Shown: positions 12,655-24,878 of the stretch, piece by piece
Layout: each line of letters starts with the position of its first letter
How positions within the stretch are numbered: position 1 is the first letter of the stretch
NCBI RefSeq assembly: GCF_003945595.2
Contig: NW_024104084.1
Span: 124,001 to 188,000, forward strand
From: Pipra filicauda
Lineage: Eukaryota; Chordata; Aves; Passeriformes; Pipridae
Direction: 5' to 3'
Length of the DNA stretch: 64,000 nt
Made by a program: the position numbers and the translations under genes
Notes under the pieces: model-generated
Databases searched by the model: none
What the model was told of the DNA's origin: nothing
The model's input: only the letters and a program-made list of their open reading frames with translations

Positions 12655-12850
12655 TTAAATCCTATCAGACCAACCCGTAAAGGGTTCAACAGGTCAAGTT
12701 CATTATTTAGAGCCTGAATTTGCATATGCAGATGGGGTAATTCTCTATGCATCTGACAGTATCATCTCTTTAGGCAACCCGTAATTTAGATGGCCTAAGG
12801 GTATAATCCACAGATTAATCATCCTCACAGAGATAAAAATAGGTATATAT
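12655..12850. promoter_or_regulatory. Candidate conserved non-coding element
   Basis: Dense transcription-factor-like words: ATTTGCAT (POU octamer complement) at about 12718, GGGGTAATTC, CCGTAATTTAG, and GATTAATC (bicoid-class homeodomain) near 12812. These are suggestive only; conservation cannot be tested here. Confidence 0.25.
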
Positions 12851-13969
12851 ACCTTTAGAAGACAGTTTGGCCCCAAGGATGAGAAAAGGGCTTTTGAACA
12901 TATCTAGTTTCTACATCTAGGTCATGGGTAAAGCCCAGTTAGATATCATGTCAAAGATATGAGTACTCAAGTACTGCTCAATTATTTGTTTATAATGCAT
13001 TTAGACTAATGTTGAAAATGTAATTCATAAAACTAATGCAGATTAGAATTGTAAGTCCCATGTTCCAGCTTTCAAAAGGAAGACTTGTGCTGCAGAGGTT
13101 CGTCTTTGCAGCTCCTCAGTCCTCACACAGTCTTGCAGCTACACTTTTAAGGGCTCTCTAATTTACCATCTATAAGTGAGCTCTCAGAATCATAGTTTTG
13201 AAGGGTATGATGAGATTTCTTTCTTTTTTCTTTTTTTTTTTTTTTTGAGGAAAAATGAAAGTGCATGGCTACATGAGAGAAAACAGTTCTCTTAAAAAGC
13301 AGAAATAAAACACAGATGCAGAAAGAAAAGATCATGCAAAGATCTTCATTGTGCTACTATAGAACCTGAGTTTTATTATGTATTTCGGTTTCCCAAAATC
13401 TAAGTTTTGCTCTTTTTTCCTCTTTCTGTGAAGCCAACATGCATACATGTTTCTGTCAACCTTCCGCCTTCTCTGAATTTATGTTCAACCTTGGACAACC
13501 TTCATAATCGTTTTTACCTCAATAGTCATACCCACAAAAAGAAATAGTGGTGCTGCTGGTATCTCTATTAAAGAGTTTGAGCTCTTTGGACAAATGGTCC
13601 TTTTATATGGAAACACCGAGTGTCATTAATGAATAACAATTATTCTCAATAATTTGAAAAACAAAACAAAACCCAACAGCAGCAAAAAAAATCCTCCACA
13701 TCCTATTGGAAGACCTTACTGCACTGTGACAACTTTTCTTGATGTTGTTGTTGAAATAGGAGGGCTAATTTAATCATATCTTTGTCGTCTTCCGTAAACC
13801 ACAGGCAGTACCTCTCCCTGCGGACATAGACTTAAAGAAACACAACAAAGCAGCAAAGTTTAAAAAGAATTTAGTATAGATTTTTTTCTTGTCCAAACGT
13901 GAAAGGTCCTCTATAACCAGCTCCTTAAAAAAAAAAAAAAGAAAATAAAAAAAGAAAAGAGAAAAGCTG

Positions 13970-14160
13970 CTGCTATTATTTTTGGCAGTCTGCTAGCACA
14001 GAGCACCACGCTGGCAGCGCTGTCTTCAGTCACATGCACTCCTCTCCCCTTTCCAAAGTCTGCCTGCGGAACTTATTTTTATCTGGGAAGATCCTGTTTT
14101 GCTGGGTTACCTGATGAAATCTGAATAACAAACACCTGGGACAACAGGGGTATTATCTAT
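13970..14160. promoter_or_regulatory. Candidate conserved non-coding element
   Basis: A more GC-balanced island in AT-rich surroundings, with CACGCTGGCAGCGCTG, an E-box CACCTG near 14131, GGGTTACCTGATG and a GATA-type TATCT. No open frame and no splice structure seen. Offered as a candidate only. Confidence 0.2.
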
Positions 14161-14870
14161 TTCATATGATCAAGAGAGGCATTCCTAACAAACACTTCTC
14201 ATAATTATTCTGAAATTCATTATGGAGACAATGAACAAAAACAGCACTTTCAGTTCAGCTAAAAATTAGCTTATAGTAGGAGCTAGTACTTGCTAAAAAA
14301 AGACCACAAAGGAGGTTGACCGCTTAAAAAATAATTTAATAAATTATTAAGGATAAATATCTAAAATAAGCATTATATTATACTACCTGGAAACTTGTCA
14401 CTTAATTTTTCTTTTAGTATTGCTCAGCTGAATACACCAGTGTTAATGATAGAAAATTCTCTTTCATAATTCTGGATATTTGTAGCAGACGTCCTACATC
14501 TCTCTGATGAAATCAAAGCTTTATTCCATTTTTATAGGTGACGTTAACCTGAAATCAATGGTTTTGGAGTTTACCTTTGAGAATCATAGCAGTGGGGATG
14601 ATTTTCCCTCATCTATGCTAAAAGTGAATTCTGGGCAAGGATCATTATCTAGCTTGTCTCCGCAGTTAATGGAGAGAGGTGGAAATGGGTCACCTCTCTT
14701 AGGCACCATATTAGGATGAATCACTCTCTGGAGGTATCTAACTCCCTTCATTGATTACAGAAAGCCTTGACATGTAGCTTAGACAGGAGGCTAAAATTTT
14801 AGGCAACCTGTGTTATGGGAGATGACTCCTACATTTGGCTCTAAGTGAAATACCAGGAATCAGGTTTTAA

Positions 14871-15084
14871 TGCCTAGATTTTTAAAGCTATTTCAGCCTA
14901 AGCATCATAAGACGCAATTCATTTAAATAGCTAAGATCCATTTTCAGAAGTAGCTTAAACACTTATATAGCTATTAACATGCATAAAGAGGCAAATAGAC
15001 ATCAAATGAGTATTCCAACTGTTCACATATGCCTAATTCCCATCAAAATCAATGCATAGATGGTTTTGAAAATCTCACTAGGCA
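14871..15084. repeat. Ancient palindromic repeat (MITE-like)
   Basis: Begins TGCCTAGATTTTTAAAGC and ends GTTTTGAAAATCTCACTAGG, then CA. The two ends are imperfect inverted copies. Internal ATTCCCATCAAAATCAATGC resembles the CCCATTGAAATCAATGGG core of the old sauropsid repeat whose ends read GGCACCTAAATACCTTTGAAAATC. Very diverged. Confidence 0.5.
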
Positions 15085-15484
15085 CATATCTATCTAAATA
15101 CCTGAATACTCTGAAGAATCTAATCCTTGGTCTTTCACCAAGTAAAGAGGAACTAAAGTGAGGCTTACAAACACCTTTTCACCTGAGTAAAAATTTGTCT
15201 CTTATCTTCACAACTCAAAACCTTTTATCTTTGCAGTTCAACAGAAAGGTAACTTGCTACTCTTTGTCCCTGAAATAGTATCTCTGTGTATGCAAACAGA
15301 AATAAATCTATCATTTTTCAGTCTGTTCTGAGTATATCATACTGCAAAAACTGACATCCATTCTGCTAAACAATGTTATTTCTATTATTTTATTTTCTTC
15401 TTGCAGCACTAATTTCCAAGTGTTTCTCTCGTTCTCCTGGGGTATATACCTATTCTCCATCTGATTTTCATCCCATGCTACAGC

Positions 15485-15860
15485 TTTGAGTTGTGGATTG
15501 TTCTTGTATCACCATGTCTCATATATCCTTTTACATTGCTCTTCTCACCTTACTTGGCTTTGCAACACCTCCCAATTTAGTTGCATCCATTAATTTAATA
15601 ACTGTGCTATTGACTCTCATTTACAGATCATTAGTGAAGATAGAGCTGGACCCAGTGTTAGTCCTTAAGGCACGTCATTAGACTCTTTCCCACAACTCAA
15701 TACACCACTATTTATCATCACCTTTAATTTAAACTCCTGTAGTGACTTCTTAGCCTATGTGAATCTACCCATAAGCATCTGAAGTCAAATGAATTACAAT
15801 TCTCAGACCTTGTGAAACACATCCATTGTGCATATTCCAGCTGTAGGGTACCACAAAACC
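15485..15860 (-). mobile_element. Ancient CR1-like LINE remnant, minus strand
   Basis: On the plus strand it carries, in order, CCAATTTAGTTGCATCC, ATTTACAGATCATTAGTGAAG, GAGCTGGACCCAGTGTTAGT, CCTTAAGGCACGTCATTAGA, ACACCACTATTTATCATCA and AATTTAAACTCCTG. This is the order of the reverse complement of the RT region of old CR1/L3-type LINEs (motifs like CAAATTT...CATTAATGAAGATATTGAATAG...GGACCCAG...GATCC). All frames are broken. Confidence 0.55.
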
Positions 15861-18800
15861 ATTGGAATCCATCGTGATTCACACACACTGCACTGGCAGG
15901 TGATACCAAGCATTCTCCAGCCTGTGGATGTGGAGATCTGTAGGCAGAAGCAGTGAGTTTTGATCCATGCAAATATATATGATTTGATTTGCGAGACCCT
16001 TCCAGCTTCTACATATTACATGATACATCAGTTAATGAATTATGCACAATTCTTCTGTTGATGTTAGACTGGCTACACCCTCCCACTTTTTGTTTATAAA
16101 GGATTTTTGTTTATTTTTTTTTCCTCATTCTTATTCCCTTTTTTTCTGATGAAAGAAAAGCAGGAAATACTGAGATACTGATAACAACTGTCAGATTCCA
16201 ATCATTTTTGCACCCAGAACTGCAATATTTTTTGTATTACGACATAGTATTGCCAGGGTAGCCTTTCAGTGCTGCTTCCTCTGTAGTTTTCAGAGCACAG
16301 ACAAAATGCTACATTCTCTCTTTATTGTCCATCACCCCAGGAAAGTCCTTTCTCTTTTGTACCAAATTTTCTTATGAATAAAATGATGGGGATTAAAATG
16401 TTCCTCCAGCCAAGACATAATAATAATCGAAAAAGTAAGTGTGGATTGAAAGCTAGCCCCTTTCTGTCACAGGCCACCCTGGGAAAGTCCCATCTGTTTC
16501 ATGGATTCAGCTGACATTGTGAAATCAAGTCAGATCAAAATGTTTTTTTTTTTTCCTTTACACTCACTTGTCTTGTTTATCTATCCTTTTTTCTGACTTT
16601 CGTTACCAGAGAATCTAAACTTGACTTTAGAAAAAAAAAAAAACAACAAAAAAACCCAGAATCATAATACTTATATTCCCAGCAATATTTTGAGATATGA
16701 GTATGGTTATTCCCATTTTAGTGTTATAATACCTAAAAAATGGTCAAGAAGCAAGTGGTATCAGTTGAACAAGGAAAGAGGACTTTTTGAGTTTGAGCTT
16801 AGTTTCTCAACAGCTGGGTCAGTTTTGCTTTTATAGCTGATGGATGATTTGTAAAGCTGTTGAATGTGTTTGGCTTTGAAGCTTAATTCCCTTAAGCTTC
16901 TGGTGAGAACTGAGTTTTCATATCTCAGCAGACAACCTTGGTAATCCTTCCTTCTGTATTCTTGAGTGTAACCTGAGACATGTTTCAGTATCACCTGTAA
17001 CATAAATTACACTTGCACTTAATACAGTAGTCAGGTGATGGGAGTTTTCTTTTGATACTGTGAAAACCATAAAGGTCACATTTATCCTTCCTTCTTTCTG
17101 ATCTAAAAGGGAGAAAATGGTAGCAAACTCCTTCATCATTCAGTAGATGAGAAAATCTTACAATATTCTGCTGAGCAATTTAATTACTAGAGTTTTGCTA
17201 CCCAAAGGTACACAGTGCAGATATGCCACGTGAACCAGGATTAAGTTCTTACCTACTTCCTACACAGTATTACATCATCAACCAGCAGGAAAGAAGCAAG
17301 AATAAATTAGGCTTGAGTATTTGGAGACTGAAAACCAAGAGACTCCACACCAAGGAAACCAACTGGTGAATCAGTGCCATGCTTTACCCACAGAAGAAAT
17401 TAATCTGTTTATCTCTATCAACCTGATTGTTTAGCTATTTTGCAAAACTAAGAGTGTTTTATTGGCAGAAAATAAATCTTGTAGTGTCCCTATCCTTATC
17501 AGTGACAAGAATTCTCTTTCAAAAACAGACTCTTTTTTTACTTTCCACAACATCTCTATGGATAGTAATAATTTGTATAAATAATAAGAAAAAAGTAATT
17601 CAAAAAGATTTGGTCTGTGGTGAAAAATTTGTACCGATATTTTTATTTCCCCACCATACCACTTAATTTTTAAATAATAATTAAAAAATACAGCTTAAGT
17701 ATGTTGATTAAAATAGTTACATCCCACAAATGTGCCCCAGAGATATTTGGAATGGTGAATTATGTTTCCATTCTTCATCACAACTGTGGTTCTGTGAATG
17801 GATTATAGCTCCCACAATGTAGAGAGCTACATACCAATTTATCTGGAAAAGTGAGGACACACAAAATGCTGTATATTATTTGAGTACCATTCATAGCAGA
17901 AGGGGAAGATGAACCCTCTAAAACTCCAGCATTTTTCCCAGGCCACCATGATGGTAACTGATAAGAAGAGCTCCTACTGCTTCCTATCACTTTTGAAATC
18001 CGGCTCACAACTAAGTTTGCCCCTCTTCCTGCTGAAAATCTGCCTCATCCTGACAGATGCCAACCACATGGGAGGTTTCAATTAAAATTCAGGTATCAGT
18101 GTCAATGAATGATAAATGAGAGAATCCAACCCATGTTTGAATTCCCTCCACCTCCCATTTTCTTTAACATAATCACTGATACAGTCTTCTCAGCTTTTAC
18201 TCATTTTAATTGTGCATGATTTATTTCCTTGTTTCATCAGTTCCATCTATCAGAGAAAAATGAGAGTTATGAAAAGGAATCTGAAGGCTGCCAAATACTG
18301 ATTTTTTATTAATTTTTTCTGTGTACATGATTAATTTCTTCCTAGAACACTGGAGTGACAGCTACATGCACTATGACTCACGTTTAAAATAATGAAATGA
18401 TGGCAGTATTTAAAACAATATATACACTTATTATATACCTCCCCTCTTTCATAAAGTTTACATACTGAGCAGTGAAAGGGTTAGACCTATAGACCCATTT
18501 AACATGGCAAACTTAATTATTCTGTTCTTTTACAAAGATAGTGGCATTTAAGCCATATGATTTTAGAGTAAAGGTTTCACTTTCCCTAAGCAGTAAAACT
18601 TTTCTTAAAAAAAAAAAAAAAATAAAAGGAAAGAAAAAAAGAAAAACATTTAACTTTGACATTTCATTTATAGGCATTTTAATTATCTGGATGGTTTCCT
18701 TTAAATGCTAGATGTAGGCAGTGAAAATTTGTACTTATAGAAGGAGAAACTGCTTCCAGGAGTTCCTAATTTTCATGTGTTATGAATTTTAATGCCTTAT

Positions 18801-19506
18801 GTGGATCAGGTTTTCACAGTCTTAGAAAAGGGAATACATTGGCCTTAAACTATTGTACAGTTGTAATAGTATTTTTAGTCTCTATTGGTTATTTGCGGGC
18901 AGGAGCTCTAGTTTGTTTATGCTTCGTTTTCCCTCTACTTCCTTTCCACAGTATCAGAAAAGCCCTAAGGCTTCAGAGAGCAGGCTACTCCTTTCCTTTT
19001 TTTTTCCCTCCCCACCTCCTAACTTTTAAAAAGACAAATACAAGTAACTATGAAATCCACTAGTCCATAGGGTCAGGAAGTTTTCGCCCACTCCTGTCAG
19101 TTTGGACTGCTATTTTTGAGATAATGAATCCCTGAACTCCCCTCTTGCAGCATCTCCCATTAATGAAGCTGAATTTTTATAGAAACTTTTTTTTTCCCCA
19201 TCTCACGTCCCTTTTTCCCCCCTGTTTCATTCTGCTTCCTACATTGTTAAGGATGTAGACTACTACTGACCCTGCAGGAAGGATTTGGAAATAATTTTAT
19301 TTACTCTTAATTTGGTGCTATTTTTATTTCTTTCTTACCCTTGTCACCATTTTCCACCTTTTTTTGGGTTGACAAGTATAAATAGCAGGAGCAGCTCTAG
19401 GAACTTTAACCAGAACACTGCAATACCTGAAATCTCATCATCCCAAAACATTTAAACATAGTTCTTCTGTAAATCATAATGATGTCCTTCCTTGAGACTC
19501 AGACAG
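15861..19506. other. Unique DNA, no gene seen
   Basis: AT-rich with several A and T runs (16543-16554, 16631-16660, 18606-18650). Frames such as 16761-17003 (minus) and 18782-19063 (plus) lack domains. No recognisable transposon. Confidence 0.55.
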
Positions 19507-19610
19507 ACAAAAAAAAAAAAAAAAGAAAAACAAACAAATGAAAAACAAAACAAAACAAAACAATAAAAACGCACCAGAAAAGAAAATAAATAATAATAAT
19601 AAAAAAGATA
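19507..19610 (+). repeat. A-rich low-complexity tract
   Basis: A runs and (AAAAC)n/(AAACA)n units, ending in AATAATAATAATAAAAAAG. Confidence 0.85.
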
Positions 19611-19724
19611 TTCTGAGCATAATGCTGGTTTAAGTTACATCAGTACCTTTGTCTTGAAGAAGGAGCTATAACCACAGTTGCAAAGCATAGAACCTGAAAT
19701 TAGTTATCAAACACATAACCATGA

Positions 19725-19824
19725 ACAACCTGGTCTAGTGGTTGGCATCCCTGCCCCTAGCAGGGGAGGTGGAATTGAATCACCTTCAAGATCCCTTCTG
19801 ACCAAAACCATTCTGTTATTCTGT
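19725..19824 (+). mobile_element. CR1 LINE 3' end, plus strand
   Basis: CAACCTGGTCTAGTGG, CCCTGCCCCTAGCAGGGG, then GATCCCTTCTGACC and ACCATTCTGTTATTCTG form a CR1 3' UTR of about 100 bases. The final octamers have decayed to TTCTGTTATTCTGT. Confidence 0.85.
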
Positions 19825-20194
19825 CATAATTTAAGGCAGGTAGTTTTTTTCTTATCTTTTTACACCACAAAATCAAAACGGAATTGTATCCAAAGTGTTT
19901 ATTTTTGGAAAAGGCTGAGCAGAAAAGGTTGCACGACAATAAGACTTAGGGGTTGGTGGGTTGCTGGGTTGCTCTGTTTGAAATTCAAGTTCGCATCCCA
20001 GAACTCTGAAATGGAGACACCAAACAAGAGTCTGCTGAGATAGGGAAATTTTTCCTTCCTATGTTTTACCTACCTGACTTCTTTTTTCTTTAACAAATGT
20101 GGGATGGTGGGACACTGAGCCCATCTGCTACTTGGAAACTCATGAAATACAAATAATTGTACATTTCACTCTCTCTGACTTTGGGGAAGAACAA

Positions 20195-20560
20195 CAAGCA
20201 CAAGTTAGCTTTCCAGGCCGCAAGTTGCCACAAATGTATGACATTTTTAATACTTGTCATCCTAGATCAACAGATTAAATTTTTTTGGACAGCTCATGAT
20301 TTTCCTTTCAATTTTAAGTTTTCTGCAGCATGCCCTGCTTCACTTTTAGCGCATGACTAACCCGTACGACTGCAGTAACTATAAGCAGCTTTTGAATGTT
20401 ATAAGCAAAAGCTGGAGTTCTTTTGCAAATCAGAAACATGCACTACTTAGCGGAACAGACATCAGTCCTTCACACACTAGCCAATTCGCAGCTTTAAATA
20501 TTTCAGGAAAATATGGTTTCAAGTTTGATGAAGAAAAACACAAAGATTAAATCTGGAAAC
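20195..20560. promoter_or_regulatory. Candidate conserved non-coding element
   Basis: About 360 bases with balanced, non-repetitive composition and several CpGs (AGCGCATGACTAACCCG then TACGACTGCAG near 20350-20375), plus TTTTGCAAATCAG and TAGCCAATTCGCAG. In an AT-rich, CpG-depleted background this pattern is typical of constrained enhancer DNA. It is open on the plus strand only in short pieces, so coding is unlikely. Confidence 0.3.
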
Positions 20561-20674
20561 AAATCTGTTCTGTCATATTATTTTTTTCCAAGAACACTAA
20601 AGGTTGATGACTCCTTTTATTCCTTGATTTTATTTTAATGCTTCCATCATATGAGTTCTATGCAACTCAGATGC

Positions 20675-20783
20675 AAAAAAATCCACAAACAAACAAACAA
20701 ACAAAAAAACTCAAAACATAAAAAAAACCAAAACATAAAAAACCCCAAACAACAAAAACAGAAAAACAAAACCAAACAAACCA
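20675..20783 (+). repeat. A/C-rich low-complexity tract
   Basis: (CAAA)n at 20686-20706 followed by AAAACC/CAAAC units. Confidence 0.85.
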
Positions 20784-20860
20784 GGAGCAGGGGTAAGTTT
20801 TACTGCTAAACCTTGTTGAAGTTCACTGAAATGAACTGCTTTAAACCAACTCCGAGTCAG

Positions 20861-20913
20861 ATATGTTAATATGTTAAACAGTTAATATGTTAATATGTTA
20901 ATATGTTAAACAG
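20861..20913 (+). repeat. 8-bp tandem repeat (TTAATATG)n
   Basis: Units of ATATGTTA in two blocks (two copies, then three), each block closed by AACAG. This suggests a higher-order unit that was itself duplicated. Confidence 0.85.
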
Positions 20914-23900
20914 TAAGATGAGCACTGAACTAAATGGAGCTAAGTACTTAATAAGCAGAGAGTTAATGAGTTTGTGAGTTAGCAATCTAATGAGCTGAGG
21001 TTCTCTTCTGCAAGCAGGTAATCTGTAGTTTCCAGATTGTGGCTTACCTTTAGCTAACTATTTCTAACTTCAGCTATTCTTTTCCCAAAATGTGTTACTT
21101 CAAAATTGCTTCTTGCTGCTTGTGTGAAAACTAGATTCTTATAAAGAATCCTTCCTGTATCCATCCACCATGACTGAAATCACAGGGAACTGCTTGGGTA
21201 GAGGAAAATTTAGCCAAAAAATGAAATAAAATCTTTTTCACCTGTATTATTTTCTTACCCTGCAATTCTTATGACATGGTAGCAGCACAATAAGCAGTGT
21301 TAGAACTTAAACAGCGTCATTCTTCAAACTGCAATGAGCCCTAAAAAAATCAGCAGACCCACCTGTGAAGTAAATTATTTGCCATGCTGGTGGAGTTTTG
21401 TAATGGACTTTTCCTTTCCTCATCCCCATAAAACCTTATGCTATGAAACAGAGGATGACCACACAGCTGAATGGGTTTTAAAGCACAGTGTCATGTGGTT
21501 ACTTTTATAACAGTCTAACATGTTTGAAATTAGGTCTAACATCGGTGGAGAAAAAAAAAAGATTAATGGACAAATAGGTTCCTCAGTATTTTAAACTATC
21601 CATTCTCTTTTCCAGTGTTGTCATATGCCTTTCAAATACTCTTTATTCTCATATTTATGAAATTATTTTTTCATGTAAGGTACAATTCTTCATGTTTTAT
21701 TTTATGTTTTATTCTGTGCTACTATTTATTTATTTTTGCTTTGAGAGAGGTTTTCAACATTGAAAAATTGAGTCATAAGAATGTGTAAAAAATACTATAT
21801 GAACATAGGATTTTTCCTGTGTTTAGCCAACTGACCTGTTGTCCCTTCCCTTAATATCTCCTGGGCTGTTTCTCATCAGGTGTGGCAAAGCTCTAGGAGA
21901 TCTGAGAGGCTTTTGTGAAATGTATGTGCATTAAAAAATTCCAACATATTACAGATAACGCCTGCATGAGCTCAATTTTTATCTCAAGAGTGATAAATGC
22001 TTTAGCATGGAAGGAACAAAAAATGTGGACTTCTCATCTTACAAGAAATAAAAAAATTAGATGAGACATGCAGGGCTGTAAGAAAAAAAAAATACATTAT
22101 TCATTTCCTCTGCTAATAGAGGAATTGATCTTGATAGTCCTGTAAAAGCTGGGCCTCTGGTCATAGCTTGTCCCCACTGTAGTCAACAGAAAAAGTCTGC
22201 TTTGACAAAAGGCATCTCAGACCTTCTGAAGAAAAATCTCTAAACTAGGTGAGATGATTAGGACTCTGGAGCTATCCTTCTCTGACATTTAAGGATGCCT
22301 AGGCTCCTAGAAAGCACCAAAGTGATAAGTTTAAAAGGAAGGTTTAGCTTTTAGACAGCTGATGCTGGATGAAATGTTAAAGGACAGCCAGGCTCCAACA
22401 GTGGCCCACTCATATCTGCTACATGGGAGGTTCATCGAGGGTGCAAGAGTCTCTGTATGTTATTTAGAAGTCCTCAGAGAGAACTGAGTATGAAGATGAA
22501 CAGTGCTCTAAAAAACACATCTTATGAGGAAAGAATAAAAGATTAGGTGATCTTTGTGTTCAAGAAGTGAGTGTGTGAGCACTGCTGCATTCAGGATAAT
22601 CAACTTGTTCCTGTGTTTGGAGTGGAAACTGCAAGTTTTGGAGAAGTTGAGATAACATCAAAAAAACCTTTGAAGAGTGAGGATTTAAAGCACTAATGTG
22701 ACAGTCTGAGGATGCTACAAAGATGACTGAGGTCTAAGGATCCAGGAGATTTAACTGATCCCACATGGCAGTAGGGAAACATGCTGGATGATTTCTCAGG
22801 ATTATTTATTGCCTTGTTTTCTGTGGCTCCGAGAGGACAATGTCAGCACACACACTTTTAGTATGAACAGTGGTAAACTGGTGTTGAGTTTAAAGGCAGA
22901 ATCAGACTGTTGGTTTCCTAGTTTCTTAAACTTGATACAGGGAAGCTAAATACTTTTTAAACTGCCATGGGTTTTTTTTTTTAAACATAATTTTAAAAAG
23001 TGGAACAACACTGGTCTTGTTAGGAAAAAAAGAAAAAAGAAAGAAAAAAGAAGAAAAGAAAAAAACTCAACCAAACAAAACTATGATAGCCAGGATATGA
23101 GAGATTCACTGAGATGTCCCTGTCCTTAATGAGAAATCACAAGGAAGATTACTGCCACTGCTTGCCTATACGCTCTGACTTATCAGTTGGTCTGGGAGTT
23201 TAGGCTCCTGCGATATTGAATGAAGATTATAAGCCAGATGGGCCACAAATTCTGTCAAGCCTTCTTGGCAGCTGCTCTCATTACAAAAGCCAGCCAGCCT
23301 TTTCCAAAAATAAGAATGTGAAGCAAATTGGGCTTATAGACCCTTATAATGCAATTGCACGCAGAGATGGGGACCTGAGCGGGCAGGCAGAAATATTATT
23401 GATGGCTGCTGAAAACAGGGAATAAGATGTTATTAAGCCAAGTCAGAGATAGATATCGATAGCTAATATAAAGCCTTTATTGGTTTACAGGCTCCAGGAA
23501 AGAGGGTTCAGAGCTTCGACCCTTTGCTTTGCTTTTAATTTCACTGGAGATGCAGGGTTTATGAATAAAACATATCTTCACTCATGATTCTGATATTAGT
23601 CACTGCTTTCTGTGTCCCTCATTCTCTCAGAGCAAGCAACATGCACTAACTACATAAACTTTGAAAACACTGTTTTACAGAGGTGGGGATGGATGCAAGC
23701 TGACAAAGAGGGAGTATTCTTGGAGGAAAGAAAGAAGAGGAAAAATAAGATAGAAAACAAGAAAGTGACTGAAGACTAGAAACCAGACAAATAGGATGAA
23801 AAGTAGAGGAATAGAACAAAGTTCTGAAAGACAAAACAAGATAAGAATCGATGAAAGAAAATGGCTGGAAGAATTCACATTGCCTTCCTCCTCTGATGAG

Positions 23901-24321
23901 GTATAATGGCAGAGTTGTTCCGCTTCTGCTTTACATCTAGTACTCTCCAGCTGCACTCGTAGAAAACACAAGATTTTCAGCAAGAAGTATAGGGATTCCC
24001 AAAGCCATGTTGTACATAAGTTGACTCTATATCCTGTTTATTCTGGTGTATGCATGGGCATATGTAGAATTATGAACAGTGATGTATAAAGAGGTTTGGA
24101 ACCTTTCATAGGCTTCTCGGACGCTCTCCAGAGAAATCAACAAAACATATCCAGAGTGTAGAATATTTCAGAATGCTAATAAGGGTTGGGAGAGAAAATG
24201 TGTGAAAGAGAGAAAAAAAAAATAACCTGTAATAAACTTTACAAACTATTAACAGCCCAAGTCAGTGGGTATATCCCTTCTGGGTAGTGCAGCAGAACCA
24301 CCCCAAGATCCTGCACTCCAT
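20914..24321. other. Unique DNA, one candidate conserved element
   Basis: No gene seen. An A/G-rich tract lies at about 23020-23067. A candidate conserved stretch is entered at 23190-23600. The minus-strand frames at 23646-23983 are pyrimidine-rich chance frames. Confidence 0.5.
23190..23600. promoter_or_regulatory. Candidate conserved non-coding element
   Basis: About 400 bases of balanced composition with no simple repeats. Notable words are GCTTATAGACCCTTATAATG, AATTGCACGCAG, GATAGATATCGATAGCTAAT and AAAGCCTTTATTGG. A 69-codon plus-strand frame (23216-23425) covers part, but it has no flanking splice sites that fit and no domain I know. Regulatory function is inferred from texture only. 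Confidence 0.3.
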
Positions 24322-24878
24322 TGTCCTGGTTTTGGCTGGGACAGAGTAGGTTTTCTGCCTAGTAACTGGGATACTGTTGTGTTTTATATTTAGTATGAGA
24401 ATAATGTGTGTAAGACAGTGATGTTTTAGTTGTTGCTCAGCAGTACTCACTCTAATCAAGGACTTTTCAGTTTCCCATGCTCTGCCAATGAGTGGGGATG
24501 CATGAAGCCAAGGGGCAGCATGGCCAGGAGGTTGACCCAAATAGAACAAAGGATCTTCCACAACATAGAGCATCATACCCAGTATAAAACTGGGGTAGTT
24601 GGGCAGGAGGTGCCAACTACTTCTGGGGGACAGTTTAGGTAGAGGTAAATAGGTGGTGAGTTTTGTCTTGTGCTTCACTTGTTTCTCTCGGGTTTAATTC
24701 CTCTCTGTCTTTTTCTTGTCTCACTTTTCATTAAGATTCTATTATTATTATTACATATCTGAACCCACGAGTTTTAATTTCTTTTCCAGTTATCCTCCCC
24801 GTCCCGGTGTGTGGGCAGGGAGTGAGTGAATGAGTGGCTCCATGGTACTTAGTTGCCAGCTGGGGTTAAACCTTGACA
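24322..24878 (+). mobile_element. Solo ERV LTR (TguLTR5-like), 557 bp
   Basis: Starts TGTCCTGGTTTTGGCTGGGA and ends GCTGGGGTTAAACCTTGACA, the TG...CA ends of a common avian endogenous retrovirus LTR. Internal words agree with the family: TTTAGTATGAGAATAATG, GATGTTTTAGTTGTTGCT, CAAGGACTTTTCAG, a TATA box near 24583, a run of ATT triplets, and CCCACGAGTTTTAATTTC. No gag/pol/env sequence lies on either side, so it is a solo LTR left by recombination between paired LTRs. Flanks TCCAT and CCACG are not a clean target duplication, which suggests some age or a rearranged edge. The family name is from memory. Confidence 0.85.
24583..24588 (+). promoter_or_regulatory. LTR TATA box
   Basis: TATAAA within CCCAGTATAAAACTGGGG, placed where the U3 core promoter of this LTR family lies. 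It is a relic promoter; activity is unknown. Confidence 0.5.

Larger units (their letters stand above)
11306..14870. other. Unique DNA with possible regulatory stretches
   Basis: No gene or recent repeat. A/T-run tracts lie near 13231-13246 and 13926-13970. Two parts look less AT-random and may be conserved: 12655-12850 and 13970-14160. A 70-codon plus-strand frame at 14507-14719 has no recognisable feature. Confidence 0.5.

Noticed and set aside
16690..16800. Possible MIR-like words (TTCCCATTTTAGTG)
   Set aside because: Only one short word matches and the following sequence does not follow the consensus.
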